Of a stretch of DNA of 64,000 bases, positions 24,680 to 32,425 are shown piece after piece; the stretch's first letter is position 1, and each line of letters opens with the position of its first letter. The position numbers were made by a program, and so were the translations under genes. The notes below the pieces were generated by a model. The model searched no databases. It was not told the origin of the DNA and was given only the letters and a program-made list of their open reading frames with translations. Where the stretch lies: positions 1-64,000 of the forward strand of contig CANDAE010000008.1 in NCBI GenBank assembly GCA_947382645.1, given 5' to 3'. Origin of the DNA: Suilimivivens sp009774465 (GTDB taxonomy: Bacteria; Bacillota; Clostridia; Lachnospirales; Lachnospiraceae).

Positions 24680-24780
24680 GTGTGAAAAATCACACTGATG
24701 TGCTGATTTTTCACACGTCTATTTGTGCCGGAGCGTCACAAATAAGCCTTGATGGCAGACGCAAATTGGAGATTTGCGTC
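24680..24780 (+). repeat. Three consecutive perfect hairpins in a leader
   Basis: Hairpin 1: GTGTGAAAAATCA (24680-24692) with TGATTTTTCACAC (24704-24716). Hairpin 2: TATTTGTG (24720-24727) with CACAAATA (24737-24744). Hairpin 3: GACGCAAAT (24758-24766) with ATTTGCGTC (24772-24780). They fill the space between the LRR gene and the nitroreductase start; the first may terminate transcription. Confidence 0.65.
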
Positions 24781-24816
24781 GCCCCGTCGCGTAAACGCTC
24801 AGGAATGGAGATTTTT

Positions 24817-25569
24817 ATGAACGAAATGATAAGAGCACTTTATGAAAGAAAATCAGTTCGGGTGTTTTCAGAAAAAGAAATAGGACAAAAAGAGAAGGAA
24901 TGTATTTTAAATGCGGCTTTGCAGGCGCCTTCTGCAGGATGTCAGCTATTATATACGATTCTGGACATCACGGATGAAAAGAAAAAGGAAAAGCTGGCGG
25001 AGCTATGCGATCATCAGGCATTTGCGGCAAAGGCAAAGCTGGTGCTTGTTTTCTGTGCAGACTGCCGAAAGTGGTTGTCTTTTTATAAAGAAGCAGGGCT
25101 GTCTCCCAGAAATCCCGGGGCGGGAGATCTGTTGTTAGCTGTTGAGGATGCGCTGATTGCAGCGCAGAATGCGGTAGTGGCGGCGCAGAGCCTGGGAATT
25201 GGTTCCTGTTATATAGGGGATGTGATGGAAAATGGGGAGGAAATGAAGGGGCTTTTAGGGCTTCCGGAATACGTGTATCCGGCCTGTATGCTGGTATTTG
25301 GCTATCCCACGGATCAGCAGAAAGAGCGAAAAAAGCCGGAAAGATTTTCTTTGTCCGATATGGTCTGTGAAAATGTTTATCAGGATAAAAGTCCAAAAGA
25401 AATCCGGAAGATGTTTTCAGGTCATACAGGAGAGCAGAATTATGATGAGTGGATGAAAGCATTTTGGAAGAGAAAGTATGAGTCAGATTTTTCAAGAGAA
25501 ATGAACCGTTCTATGGAAATGTATTTAAAGGAGTTTCTTGAAAAGGAAAAGGGCGTAAAAAAGGTTTGA
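24817..25569 (+). CDS. Nitroreductase family protein
   Basis: 250 aa from the ATG at 24817 (GGAG seven bases upstream). It begins with the family signature ALYERKSVRVFSEKE and continues with LNAALQAPSAGCQ, EDALIAAQNAVVAAQSLGIG, SCYIGDV and a C-terminal hydrophobic VYPACMLVFGYP. FMN-dependent nitroreductases reduce nitro compounds, quinones or other electrophiles with NAD(P)H; the physiological substrate is unknown. The C-terminus carries an extra charged helix ending in KEFLEKEKG. A second nitroreductase lies at 42239-42787. The leader holds three hairpins and a dispersed sequence shared with the pheA leader. Confidence 0.8.
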   Translation: MNEMIRALYERKSVRVFSEKEIGQKEKECILNAALQAPSAGCQLLYTILDITDEKKKEKLAELCDHQAFAAKAKLVLVFCADCRKWLSFYKEAGLSPRNPGAGDLLLAVEDALIAAQNAVVAAQSLGIGSCYIGDVMENGEEMKGLLGLPEYVYPACMLVFGYPTDQQKERKKPERFSLSDMVCENVYQDKSPKEIRKMFSGHTGEQNYDEWMKAFWKRKYESDFSREMNRSMEMYLKEFLEKEKGVKKV

Positions 25570-25596
25570 CTCTGACATAGTGGCAGGCATTATGAT
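25566..25596 (+). promoter_or_regulatory. MerR-type promoter with 19-base spacer
   Basis: TTGACT (25566-25571), 19-base spacer, TATGAT (25591-25596), upstream of the MerR gene. The long spacer is characteristic of promoters that MerR-family activators untwist, which suggests autoregulation. Confidence 0.55.
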
Positions 25597-25638
25597 AAGG
25601 ATGAGCTCAAAACACACATATATATGTGAGGTGAATTT

Positions 25639-26466
25639 ATGTTAAAAATTGGAGAATTTTCAAAATTGTCCAGAGTCAGTATTCGTATGCTTCACCACTA
25701 TGATGAGATTGGATTGCTTAAGCCTGCGCAAATTGATTCTTTTACAGGGTATCGTTACTACAGGGAAGAACAGCTCCCCATAGCAGGAAGAATCAGGGCA
25801 CTTAAAGATATGGGATTTGGACTTGCCCACATTGGTGAGATTTTAAGCTGTTTTGAAGATCCTGTAAGATTGGAAAAATATCTTTGTAGTAAACAGGCGG
25901 AGCTTGAAGCGGCAAAGGAAGTGGTAAACAGCAGAATACGACTCCTGGAAACAGCCAGAGAGAGGCTGAGAAAGGGTGTAAATACTATGAAATATGATGT
26001 GACATTAAAAACACTTCCGGAAAGGTATGTTGCCAGTGTGCGCATGATATTATCCGGTTATGAACAGGAAGGGATGTTGTGGCAGGTAATGGGAAAAGAA
26101 ACAGCCCACATGAAGCTGGTGCCTGCTGATCCATGTTATTGCAGTGTTACCTATCTGGATCAGGAATACAAAGAGTGCAATGTGGATGCAGAGGCTCAGA
26201 AAACGGTAAAAGGGCAGTATCAGGACACGGAGCATGTAAAATTTAAAACAGTACCGCCGCTCACATACGCATCTGCAACCTTTAAGGGCAGCTATGATTT
26301 AATTGGAGAGGTAAACGAGGCAGTGGCAGAATGGGTGAGAGATAATGGTTATGAGTTTTCAGGGGCAATGTTTAATATCTATTATGTGACTCCAAATGAC
26401 ACTTCAAATCCGGAGGAATACATTACGGAAGTCTGTTATCCGGTAAGGCGTTCTGCAAAAGGATAA
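25639..26466 (+). CDS. MerR family regulator with GyrI-like effector domain
   Basis: 275 aa. The N-terminus is a MerR helix-turn-helix (LKIGEFSKLSRVSIRMLHHYDEIGLL, with YRYYREEQL), followed by a dimerisation helix and, from about residue 115, a GyrI-like ligand-binding domain (YDVTLKTLPERYVASVRMIL ... YITEVCYPV). Such BltR/BmrR-like regulators bind lipophilic or cationic compounds and activate efflux or detoxification genes. It has its own promoter with a 19-base spacer and a terminator behind. No efflux gene is adjacent; the nitroreductase upstream is a possible target. Confidence 0.85.
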   Translation: MLKIGEFSKLSRVSIRMLHHYDEIGLLKPAQIDSFTGYRYYREEQLPIAGRIRALKDMGFGLAHIGEILSCFEDPVRLEKYLCSKQAELEAAKEVVNSRIRLLETARERLRKGVNTMKYDVTLKTLPERYVASVRMILSGYEQEGMLWQVMGKETAHMKLVPADPCYCSVTYLDQEYKECNVDAEAQKTVKGQYQDTEHVKFKTVPPLTYASATFKGSYDLIGEVNEAVAEWVRDNGYEFSGAMFNIYYVTPNDTSNPEEYITEVCYPVRRSAKG

Positions 26467-26485
26467 AAAGAACTGGTGATTTAAG

Positions 26486-26519
26486 AGGCAGGAAATTTGA
26501 GACAGATTTCCTGCCTTTT
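26486..26519 (+). terminator. Terminator after the MerR gene
   Basis: AGGCAGGAAAT (26486-26496) pairs perfectly with ATTTCCTGCCT (26506-26516) around nine bases, followed by TTT. Confidence 0.8.
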
Positions 26520-26537
26520 AGAATTTTGTGACAGAAG

Positions 26538-26566
26538 TTGTAATTTTATTTTTTGGTGGTTATAAT
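26538..26566 (+). promoter_or_regulatory. Promoter of the AAA ATPase gene
   Basis: TTGTAA (26538-26543), 17-base spacer, TATAAT (26561-26566), about 55 bases before the start codon. Confidence 0.55.
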
Positions 26567-26619
26567 AAAAATGTGATTAAAAACACAAAAATCTTAATAA
26601 AAATGTGAGGACTGAATCT

Positions 26620-27969
26620 ATGAAACGATTTATTATGAAAAAGCTGTTAAACTGGAAGAACTCTCCCTACCGTAAGCCTCTGATCTTAAAGGGTGTGCGC
26701 CAGGTGGGTAAAACCTGGATTCTGAAAGAGTTCGGCAGGCGATATTATGAAAATACTGCTTATTTTAACTTTGATGAAAACGAGGAATACAGACAGTTTT
26801 TCGAAACTACCAAAGATGTTAACCGCATTCTGCAAAATCTGATGCTGGCCAGTGGTCAAAAAATCCTGCCTGAAAAGACTCTCATTATCTTTGATGAGGT
26901 GCAGGACTGCCCTAAGGTCATCAACTCCATGAAGTATTTCTGTGAGAACGCGCCCCAGTATCATATTGCCTGTGCCGGTTCTCTGTTGGGTATTGCTTTG
27001 GCCAGGCCATCTTCTTTTCCGGTAGGCAAAGTTAACTTCATGCAGATTGACGCTATGACCTTCTCAGAATTTTTGATTGCCAATGGGGACGAAAACCTTG
27101 CTGTATATTTGGAAAATGTGAATGCCATTGAGCCCATTCCCGATGCTTTTTTTAATCCTCTGTACGAGAAATTGAAGATGTACTATGTCACTGGCGGTAT
27201 GCCTGAATCCGTTCTGATGTGGACAGAAGCGCGTGATGTTTCTGCCATGCAGGAGGCACTGTCCGACATTATCGGCGCTTATGAGCGTGACTTTGCAAAG
27301 CACTCTGACATCAGTGAGTTTCCTAAGATCTCTATGATCTGGAAGTCCATACCCTCTCAACTGGCGAGAGAGAACAAAAAGTTTATATACAAGGTTGTTA
27401 AAGAGGGTGCAAGAGCCCGTGAATATGAGAACGCTCTGCAATGGCTGGTAGATGCCAGGCTGGTGCATAAGATCTACCGCAGCTCCACTCCCGGTCTGCC
27501 CATGACAGCTTATGATGATCTGTCTGCATTTAAGATATATCTGGTAGATGTGGGTTTGCTCCGACGCCTGGCTCAGCTGGCTCCTACGGCTTTTGGAGAA
27601 GGCAACCGCCTGTTTACTGAGTTTAAGGGCGCACTGACCGAGAATTTTGTACTTCAAACTCTGATTACGCAGTTTGAAGTGGTTCCTCGTTATTGGACGC
27701 AGACCAATCCTCCCTATGAGGTGGATTTCCTGATTCAACGGGAGAATGATATTTTCCCTGTTGAGGTTAAATCCGAATCCAATACCTCCAGTAAAAGCCT
27801 CAAGAAGTTTAAAGAATTGTTTCCGGACAAGGTCAAGCTTCGTATCCGTTTTTCTCTTGATAATCTCAAATTGGATGGTGATGTGCTGAATATCCCACTG
27901 TTTATGGCAGATCAGGCTGATGGACTAATTGGATTGGCGTTGGAACAAAAACCATTTATTTTTACTTGA
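26620..27969 (+). CDS. AAA ATPase with DUF4143 nuclease-like domain
   Basis: 449 aa from the ATG at 26620 (GAGGA upstream; a GTG at 26605 is in frame). The N-terminus is an AAA_14 ATPase with Walker A GVRQVGKTW and Walker B LIIFDEVQD, then HIACAGSLLGIAL. The C-terminus is DUF4143 with a PD-(D/E)XK-like core, YEVDFLIQRENDIFPVEVKS. This family is common as single mobile-looking genes in bacteria and archaea; its role is unknown. Codon use (frequent CTG and CCC) differs from the neighbours, and the gene stands alone between its own promoter and the ars-type promoter, both hints of transfer. Confidence 0.85.
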   Translation: MKRFIMKKLLNWKNSPYRKPLILKGVRQVGKTWILKEFGRRYYENTAYFNFDENEEYRQFFETTKDVNRILQNLMLASGQKILPEKTLIIFDEVQDCPKVINSMKYFCENAPQYHIACAGSLLGIALARPSSFPVGKVNFMQIDAMTFSEFLIANGDENLAVYLENVNAIEPIPDAFFNPLYEKLKMYYVTGGMPESVLMWTEARDVSAMQEALSDIIGAYERDFAKHSDISEFPKISMIWKSIPSQLARENKKFIYKVVKEGARAREYENALQWLVDARLVHKIYRSSTPGLPMTAYDDLSAFKIYLVDVGLLRRLAQLAPTAFGEGNRLFTEFKGALTENFVLQTLITQFEVVPRYWTQTNPPYEVDFLIQRENDIFPVEVKSESNTSSKSLKKFKELFPDKVKLRIRFSLDNLKLDGDVLNIPLFMADQADGLIGLALEQKPFIFT

Positions 27970-27994
27970 CAAATTCACATACCTATTTTAATAT
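27966..27994 (+). promoter_or_regulatory. Promoter of the metal-resistance operon
   Basis: TTGACA (27966-27971), 17-base spacer, TAATAT (27989-27994): a strong housekeeping promoter that begins over the stop codon of the ATPase gene. Confidence 0.8.
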
Positions 27995-28001
27995 AAACAT
28001 A

Positions 28002-28015
28002 TGAACAGTTGTTCA
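28002..28015. promoter_or_regulatory. ArsR/SmtB-type operator
   Basis: TGAACA-GT-TGTTCA is a perfect inverted repeat with the spacing of ArsR/SmtB operators, located just downstream of the -10 and about 30 bases before the regulator start. Confidence 0.75.
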
Positions 28016-28044
28016 AATGTAAATAGGCGCAAAGGAGGTACCAC

Positions 28045-28407
28045 ATGGCTGTCAATGATGTAGAATGCTGTGAAACATTTCAAACCCATGAGGAGCTTTT
28101 AAAGCTTGTAAATGAGCAGATGCCGGATGAGGATGAGTTGTATGATTTAGCGGAGCTTTTTAAGGTGTTTGGTGATTCCACCAGAATCCGGATACTGTAT
28201 GTTCTTTTTGAGGCGGAAGTCTGTGTATGTGATCTGGCGGAGACATTAAATATGACGCAGTCGGCAATTTCCCACCAGTTGAAAATCTTAAAGCAGTCCA
28301 GACTGGTGAAAGGAAGACGGGAAGGAAAATCTGTTTTTTATTCTCTGGCGGACAGTCATGTGAGGACGATTATTGCCCAGGGAAGAGAGCACATTGTAGA
28401 AAAATAA
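28045..28407 (+). CDS. ArsR/SmtB family metal-sensing repressor
   Basis: 120 aa with AAAGGAGG before the ATG. The winged-helix core reads ELFKVFGDSTRIRILYVLFE, the metal site EVCVCDLAETLNM is the CVCDL motif of CadC/CmtR-type sensors, and the recognition helix is TQSAISHQLKILKQSRLV. Metal binding releases the repressor from the TGAACA-N2-TGTTCA operator in its own promoter. Additional Cys at the N-terminus (ECCE) fits a cadmium/lead/zinc sensor. It leads an operon with an HMA protein and a P-type ATPase. Confidence 0.88.
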   Translation: MAVNDVECCETFQTHEELLKLVNEQMPDEDELYDLAELFKVFGDSTRIRILYVLFEAEVCVCDLAETLNMTQSAISHQLKILKQSRLVKGRREGKSVFYSLADSHVRTIIAQGREHIVEK

Positions 28408-28421
28408 AAAGGAGAAAAGGA

Positions 28422-28640
28422 ATGAAAAAGAAATTTAAACTGGAAGATTTGGATTGTGCCAATTGTGCAGCAAAAATGGAAGAGGCAATTAAAAAAATAG
28501 AAGGGGTAAATGATGCAACCGTCAGTTTTCTTGCGCAGAAAATGACGATTGATGCACAGGATGATAAATTTGATGAGATTATGAAGGAAGTTGTGAAGGT
28601 CTGCACAAAGGTTGAGCCTGATTGCAAAATTTTAATGTAG
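28422..28640 (+). CDS. Heavy-metal-associated (HMA) domain protein
   Basis: 72 aa, one HMA domain. The metal-binding loop is LDCANCAAKMEEAI (CxxC), followed by VNDATVSFLAQKMTI and a C-terminal helix. It starts 14 bases after the repressor and 38 bases before the ATPase. Because the ATPase lacks an N-terminal HMA domain, this protein probably does that job as a separate chaperone delivering the metal. Confidence 0.85.
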   Translation: MKKKFKLEDLDCANCAAKMEEAIKKIEGVNDATVSFLAQKMTIDAQDDKFDEIMKEVVKVCTKVEPDCKILM

Positions 28641-28677
28641 TTTCAAATACTGCAAATAGGAAGGGAGGAGACTTACA

Positions 28678-30549
28678 ATGACAAAAAAACAGAAAAATAT
28701 GCTTACACGAATTATTGTCACCTTTATTCTGTTTGTGGTGTTAATGGTTTGTGAGCACACAGGGATGCTTGAAGCAATAGAAAACACATGGATTTTATTT
28801 GTGATATATTTGATTCCTTATCTGGTGATTGGATACGATATTGTATATAAGGCAGCCAGAAATATAAGTCATGGTCAGGTGTTTGACGAAAATTTTCTGA
28901 TGATGATAGCAACTTTTGGTGCATTTGGGGTAAAGGAATATTCGGAAGCGGTTGCAGTGATGATTTTTTATCAGGTAGGGGAACTGTTTCAGGGATATGC
29001 AGTGGGAAAATCCCGCCAGTCCATCTCAGATATGATGGATATTTGTCCGGAGTATGCCAATCTTGAAGTGGATGGAAAGTTGGAGCAGGTAGATCCGGAT
29101 GATGTGGAGCCTGACAGTATCATAGTAATTAAGCCGGGAGAGAGGATTCCTCTTGACGGAGTTGTAGTGGAAGGGGAATCTCTGATTGATACAGCAGCGC
29201 TTACCGGAGAATCTGTTCCAAGGAAGGCTTCTGTGGGAGATGAAATTATCAGCGGCTGTGTAAATGGAAGCAGTACGTTAAAGGTAAGGACGACAAAGGA
29301 ATTTGAGGATTCTACCGTTGCCAGGATATTGGAACTGGTGGAAAATGCCAGCAGTAAAAAGGCAAAAATGGAAAATTTCATTACCAAATTTGCCAGGTAT
29401 TATACGCCGATTGTTACCATTGGCGCTGCATTACTGGCAGTACTGCCGCCCCTAATTTTAGGCGGTGGCTGGGGAGAATGGATTCAGAGGGCATGTATCT
29501 TTCTGGTTATTTCCTGTCCCTGCGCATTGGTGATTTCTGTTCCGTTAGGCTTCTTTGGCGGAATTGGAGCAGCCTCTAAAATAGGTGTTCTGGTAAAGGG
29601 AAGCAACTATTTAGAAGCAGTTGCAGAAATGACTACCATTGTATTTGACAAGACAGGTACATTGACCAAAGGCGAATTTAAAGTGCAGGAGATTTGGCCT
29701 GTGAACTGTGAAAAGGAAGCGCTTTTGGAACTGGCAGCTTTAGGGGAAGGATATTCCACCCACCCCATTGCCGGCTCCATCAAAGAAGCATATGGAAAAG
29801 AAGTTGATTTAAACCGCATTGGTCAGGCGGAAGAAATTGCAGGTCACGGCATCTGTATTCCTATTGACGGAAAAGAAGCTCTGGTGGGAAATGAAAAGCT
29901 GATGAAAGCCAGAGGAATTGAATATACCCCATGTGAAAAAGCAGGCACCATCGTTTATGTTGCACAAAGCGGCGCTTTTAAAGGGGCAATTGTCATTTCT
30001 GATTCAGTTAAGGATGGCGCCGGGGAAGCCATACGAAGCATGAAACAGGTAGGAGTAAAAAAATGCGTTATGCTTACCGGTGACGGATATGGCGCGGCAA
30101 AGGCAGCAGCAAAGGAACTTGGAATTGATGAAGTATATGCGCAGCTTCTTCCCGGAGATAAGGTGGCAAAGGTTGAAGAGCTTTTGAATGGTCAGAAAGG
30201 AAAAGAAAAGCTGGCCTTTGCGGGAGATGGAATTAATGACGCACCGGTGCTGACCAGAGCAGATGTGGGCATTGCGATGGGAAGCATGGGCTCAGATGCG
30301 GCAATTGAGGCAGCAGACGTAGTTTTAATGGATGATGATGTACGAAAAATTGCCCAGGTTGTTAAAATTTCCAGAAAGACCTTGAGAATTGTAAAGCAGA
30401 ATATTGTTTTTGCCCTGTCTGTAAAGGCACTGGTGCTGCTTCTTGGAGCCCTTGGTATGGCCAATATGTGGGAAGCTGTATTTGCGGATGTGGGAGTTTC
30501 CGTTATTGCAATTTTAAATGCCATGCGCACATTAAAAACCACAGATTAA
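28678..30549 (+). CDS. Heavy-metal-exporting P1B-type ATPase (CadA/ZntA-like)
   Basis: 623 aa. It couples ATP hydrolysis to export of Zn, Cd or Pb. Visible elements: six or more membrane helices, actuator motif ALTGESVP (about 173-180), the metal-site ISCPCALVIS (CPC, about 278) of P1B-2 pumps, the phosphorylated Asp in FDKTGTLTKG, the STHPIAGS signature (HP) and AGDGINDAPVL. The N-terminal HMA domain is missing; it is encoded as a separate gene just upstream. The CPC motif with an ArsR-type CVCDL regulator favours Cd/Zn/Pb over copper. Confidence 0.9.
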   Translation: MTKKQKNMLTRIIVTFILFVVLMVCEHTGMLEAIENTWILFVIYLIPYLVIGYDIVYKAARNISHGQVFDENFLMMIATFGAFGVKEYSEAVAVMIFYQVGELFQGYAVGKSRQSISDMMDICPEYANLEVDGKLEQVDPDDVEPDSIIVIKPGERIPLDGVVVEGESLIDTAALTGESVPRKASVGDEIISGCVNGSSTLKVRTTKEFEDSTVARILELVENASSKKAKMENFITKFARYYTPIVTIGAALLAVLPPLILGGGWGEWIQRACIFLVISCPCALVISVPLGFFGGIGAASKIGVLVKGSNYLEAVAEMTTIVFDKTGTLTKGEFKVQEIWPVNCEKEALLELAALGEGYSTHPIAGSIKEAYGKEVDLNRIGQAEEIAGHGICIPIDGKEALVGNEKLMKARGIEYTPCEKAGTIVYVAQSGAFKGAIVISDSVKDGAGEAIRSMKQVGVKKCVMLTGDGYGAAKAAAKELGIDEVYAQLLPGDKVAKVEELLNGQKGKEKLAFAGDGINDAPVLTRADVGIAMGSMGSDAAIEAADVVLMDDDVRKIAQVVKISRKTLRIVKQNIVFALSVKALVLLLGALGMANMWEAVFADVGVSVIAILNAMRTLKTTD

Positions 30550-30599
30550 CACGAAAAAAGAGGGTGCTGCCTGACGACAGGTTTTGTTCATAAAGGCAC

Positions 30600-30638
30600 T
30601 TGAGTCTGTTTCCGGGGTATGTTACAATAATTTGTAAC
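30600..30638 (+). promoter_or_regulatory. Promoter with overlapping inverted repeat, envelope two-component operon
   Basis: TTGAGT (30600-30605), 17-base spacer, TACAAT (30623-30628). The -10 lies inside a perfect inverted repeat, GTTACAA-N4-TTGTAAC (30621-30638), a likely binding site for an unknown repressor. Confidence 0.5.
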
Positions 30639-30674
30639 CTGTATCAGAAACAAAAGAGAAGCCGGTGACGTCTG

Positions 30675-31769
30675 TTGAAAAAGAGAATTTTACATTTTAC
30701 AACATTATTTTGTATTTGTTTTGTATTTTTTTGGTTCTCATTCTCTATTTATGCCTATGGCGAGGAAGATACGAAAGCGTTGCAGATAGCTTATGAAAGC
30801 TATCAGCAGCGCTTTTTGCAGATAAATACAAGATGGCAGATAGACGGGGCAGGATTTCAGGTGATAGAGGAGCAGGTTTTTCCCATAGAAACAAAAAGCT
30901 ATGGGCAGGTTTTTATGGTACCTGCCATCGACAGGGAATATCACAGGCTTGTTCTGTTTTTTGCCAGAGAAAACGGAACCATTGTGTTTAAGACGGACCA
31001 GCTTGAATGTAATAACCGCAATCCGGGAAAACTGGAACAGCCGGTTGCGGAGCTGACAGCAGTTTCCTTTCAGGAGCTGAACAGAGATGGAAAGATGGAC
31101 ATTATACTGATTGTGACCTGCATCAACAGCAGCGGTTCTTATAAGGGAAATCCTTATAAAATTGGGGAAGTGCTGTTTCAGAATGATCAGGGATTTTATC
31201 GGGATTATCGGATATCAGATAAGATTAACCGGTTCAGTATGAATAAAAGTGCCAAATGTATTGCTGCATTTGTGAAGGGAGGCTATTCTACGGAATTTCT
31301 GTATACTGCTTCTACCAAACAGGAACTTTTATCCCACGGATTTGAAATTGCCAGAGAGCAGTGCTATTACAGACAGTTTGAAAAGCTTGGCAGGCTTGAG
31401 GTGGTGCCGGGCACCTATACAATGGCGGATTTTGCCACCTTTATGATTTACCTGATTAATGAGCAGGGGGACATTGTGTGGAGCTTTCAGCCAATGGGAG
31501 ATTATGATAATCTCTATGCATTAAAAGGCATTACCTGTAAGGATATTGACGGAGACGGGATGAAGGATCTGCTTGTGCTTGCCCGCTACAGCTATGAAGG
31601 GCAGGGAAATGAACTGATTGTGGAAAGTGATTATTCGGTTTATTACCAGCGCACCGGAGGCTTTTATAAGGATACGGAACTGGTAAGGCAGAATCCATGC
31701 AGTGATGAGGATACGGTGGCGGCGCTGGTAGAGAGGGCAAGAGCTTATTGGGGGTGGAAGGTAGAATGA
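30675..31769 (+). CDS. Secreted VCBS/FG-GAP-like protein of a two-component operon
   Basis: 364 aa from a TTG start. A signal peptide (KKRILHFTTLFCICFVFFWF ... IYAYG) directs it outside. Two FG-GAP/VCBS-like calcium-binding loops, ELNRDGKMDIILI and DIDGDGMKDLLVLA, suggest a beta-propeller part. Its stop overlaps the response-regulator ATG (ATGA), so the two are translationally coupled. It is likely an extracellular sensor or modulator for the histidine kinase that follows; that role is inferred from gene order. Confidence 0.65.
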   Translation: MKKRILHFTTLFCICFVFFWFSFSIYAYGEEDTKALQIAYESYQQRFLQINTRWQIDGAGFQVIEEQVFPIETKSYGQVFMVPAIDREYHRLVLFFARENGTIVFKTDQLECNNRNPGKLEQPVAELTAVSFQELNRDGKMDIILIVTCINSSGSYKGNPYKIGEVLFQNDQGFYRDYRISDKINRFSMNKSAKCIAAFVKGGYSTEFLYTASTKQELLSHGFEIAREQCYYRQFEKLGRLEVVPGTYTMADFATFMIYLINEQGDIVWSFQPMGDYDNLYALKGITCKDIDGDGMKDLLVLARYSYEGQGNELIVESDYSVYYQRTGGFYKDTELVRQNPCSDEDTVAALVERARAYWGWKVE

Positions 31770-32425
31770 TAAAGATACTGATAGTGGATGATGAAAAACC
31801 AATTTGTGACCTGATTGATTTAAACCTTTCTGCATCCGGTTATCAATGCAGGGCAGTGCAGAACGGGCTGGACGCGATTGATTTGATTGAAAAGGAAACT
31901 TTTGATCTGGTTCTGCTGGATATTATGCTGCCGGGGGCCGACGGATATGATGTGATGGATTACATAAGGCCATTGAAAATACCAGTTATTTTTATTACTG
32001 CAAAGCATGAGGTTAAGGATCGGGTAAAAGGACTTAAGCTGGGGGCTGACGATTATCTGGTAAAGCCTTTTGATGTGGTGGAACTGGTGGCCAGAGTGGA
32101 AGCAGTTCTTCGGCGTTACAACAAGACAGAAAGACTTTTAACTGCCGGTGATGTGGTAGTTGATGTGGAGGCGCGCAGGGTATTAAAGGGAGGAAAACAG
32201 ATTATCCTTACGAACAAGGAATTTGGCCTGTTGGTACTCTTTATGCAGAATAAAAATGTAGCATTATTTCGGGAAATTCTGTATGAAAAGGTCTGGGAGG
32301 ATGAATATATCAGCGACAGCAGAACTTTGGATCTTCATGTGCAGCGTCTTCGAAGGAAACTGGGATGGGAGCAGAATCTGGTAGCGGTATATAAGGTGGG
32401 CTACCGGTTAGAGGTGCCGCAATGA
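31766..32425 (+). CDS. OmpR-family response regulator
   Basis: 219 aa from the ATG at 31766 (GGAAGG upstream). The receiver domain has the acidic pair LIVDDEKP, the phosphoacceptor Asp52 in LVLLDIMLPGADG, and Lys in DYLVKPFD. The C-terminal winged helix ends SRTLDLHVQRLRRKLG and VYKVGYRLEV. It overlaps both neighbours by ATGA junctions, giving a tight operon with the kinase. It is the best candidate to bind the 11-bp repeat arrays (core TGATGCA) at 21205-21255 and 34664-34725; that link is inferred. Confidence 0.9.
   Translation: MIKILIVDDEKPICDLIDLNLSASGYQCRAVQNGLDAIDLIEKETFDLVLLDIMLPGADGYDVMDYIRPLKIPVIFITAKHEVKDRVKGLKLGADDYLVKPFDVVELVARVEAVLRRYNKTERLLTAGDVVVDVEARRVLKGGKQIILTNKEFGLLVLFMQNKNVALFREILYEKVWEDEYISDSRTLDLHVQRLRRKLGWEQNLVAVYKVGYRLEVPQ

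Noticed and set aside
28003..28014. GAAC-N4-GTTC resembling a LexA box
   Set aside because: It is part of a longer TGAACA-N2-TGTTCA palindrome at the start of an ArsR operon and departs from the LexA centre and flanks; an ArsR operator explains it better.
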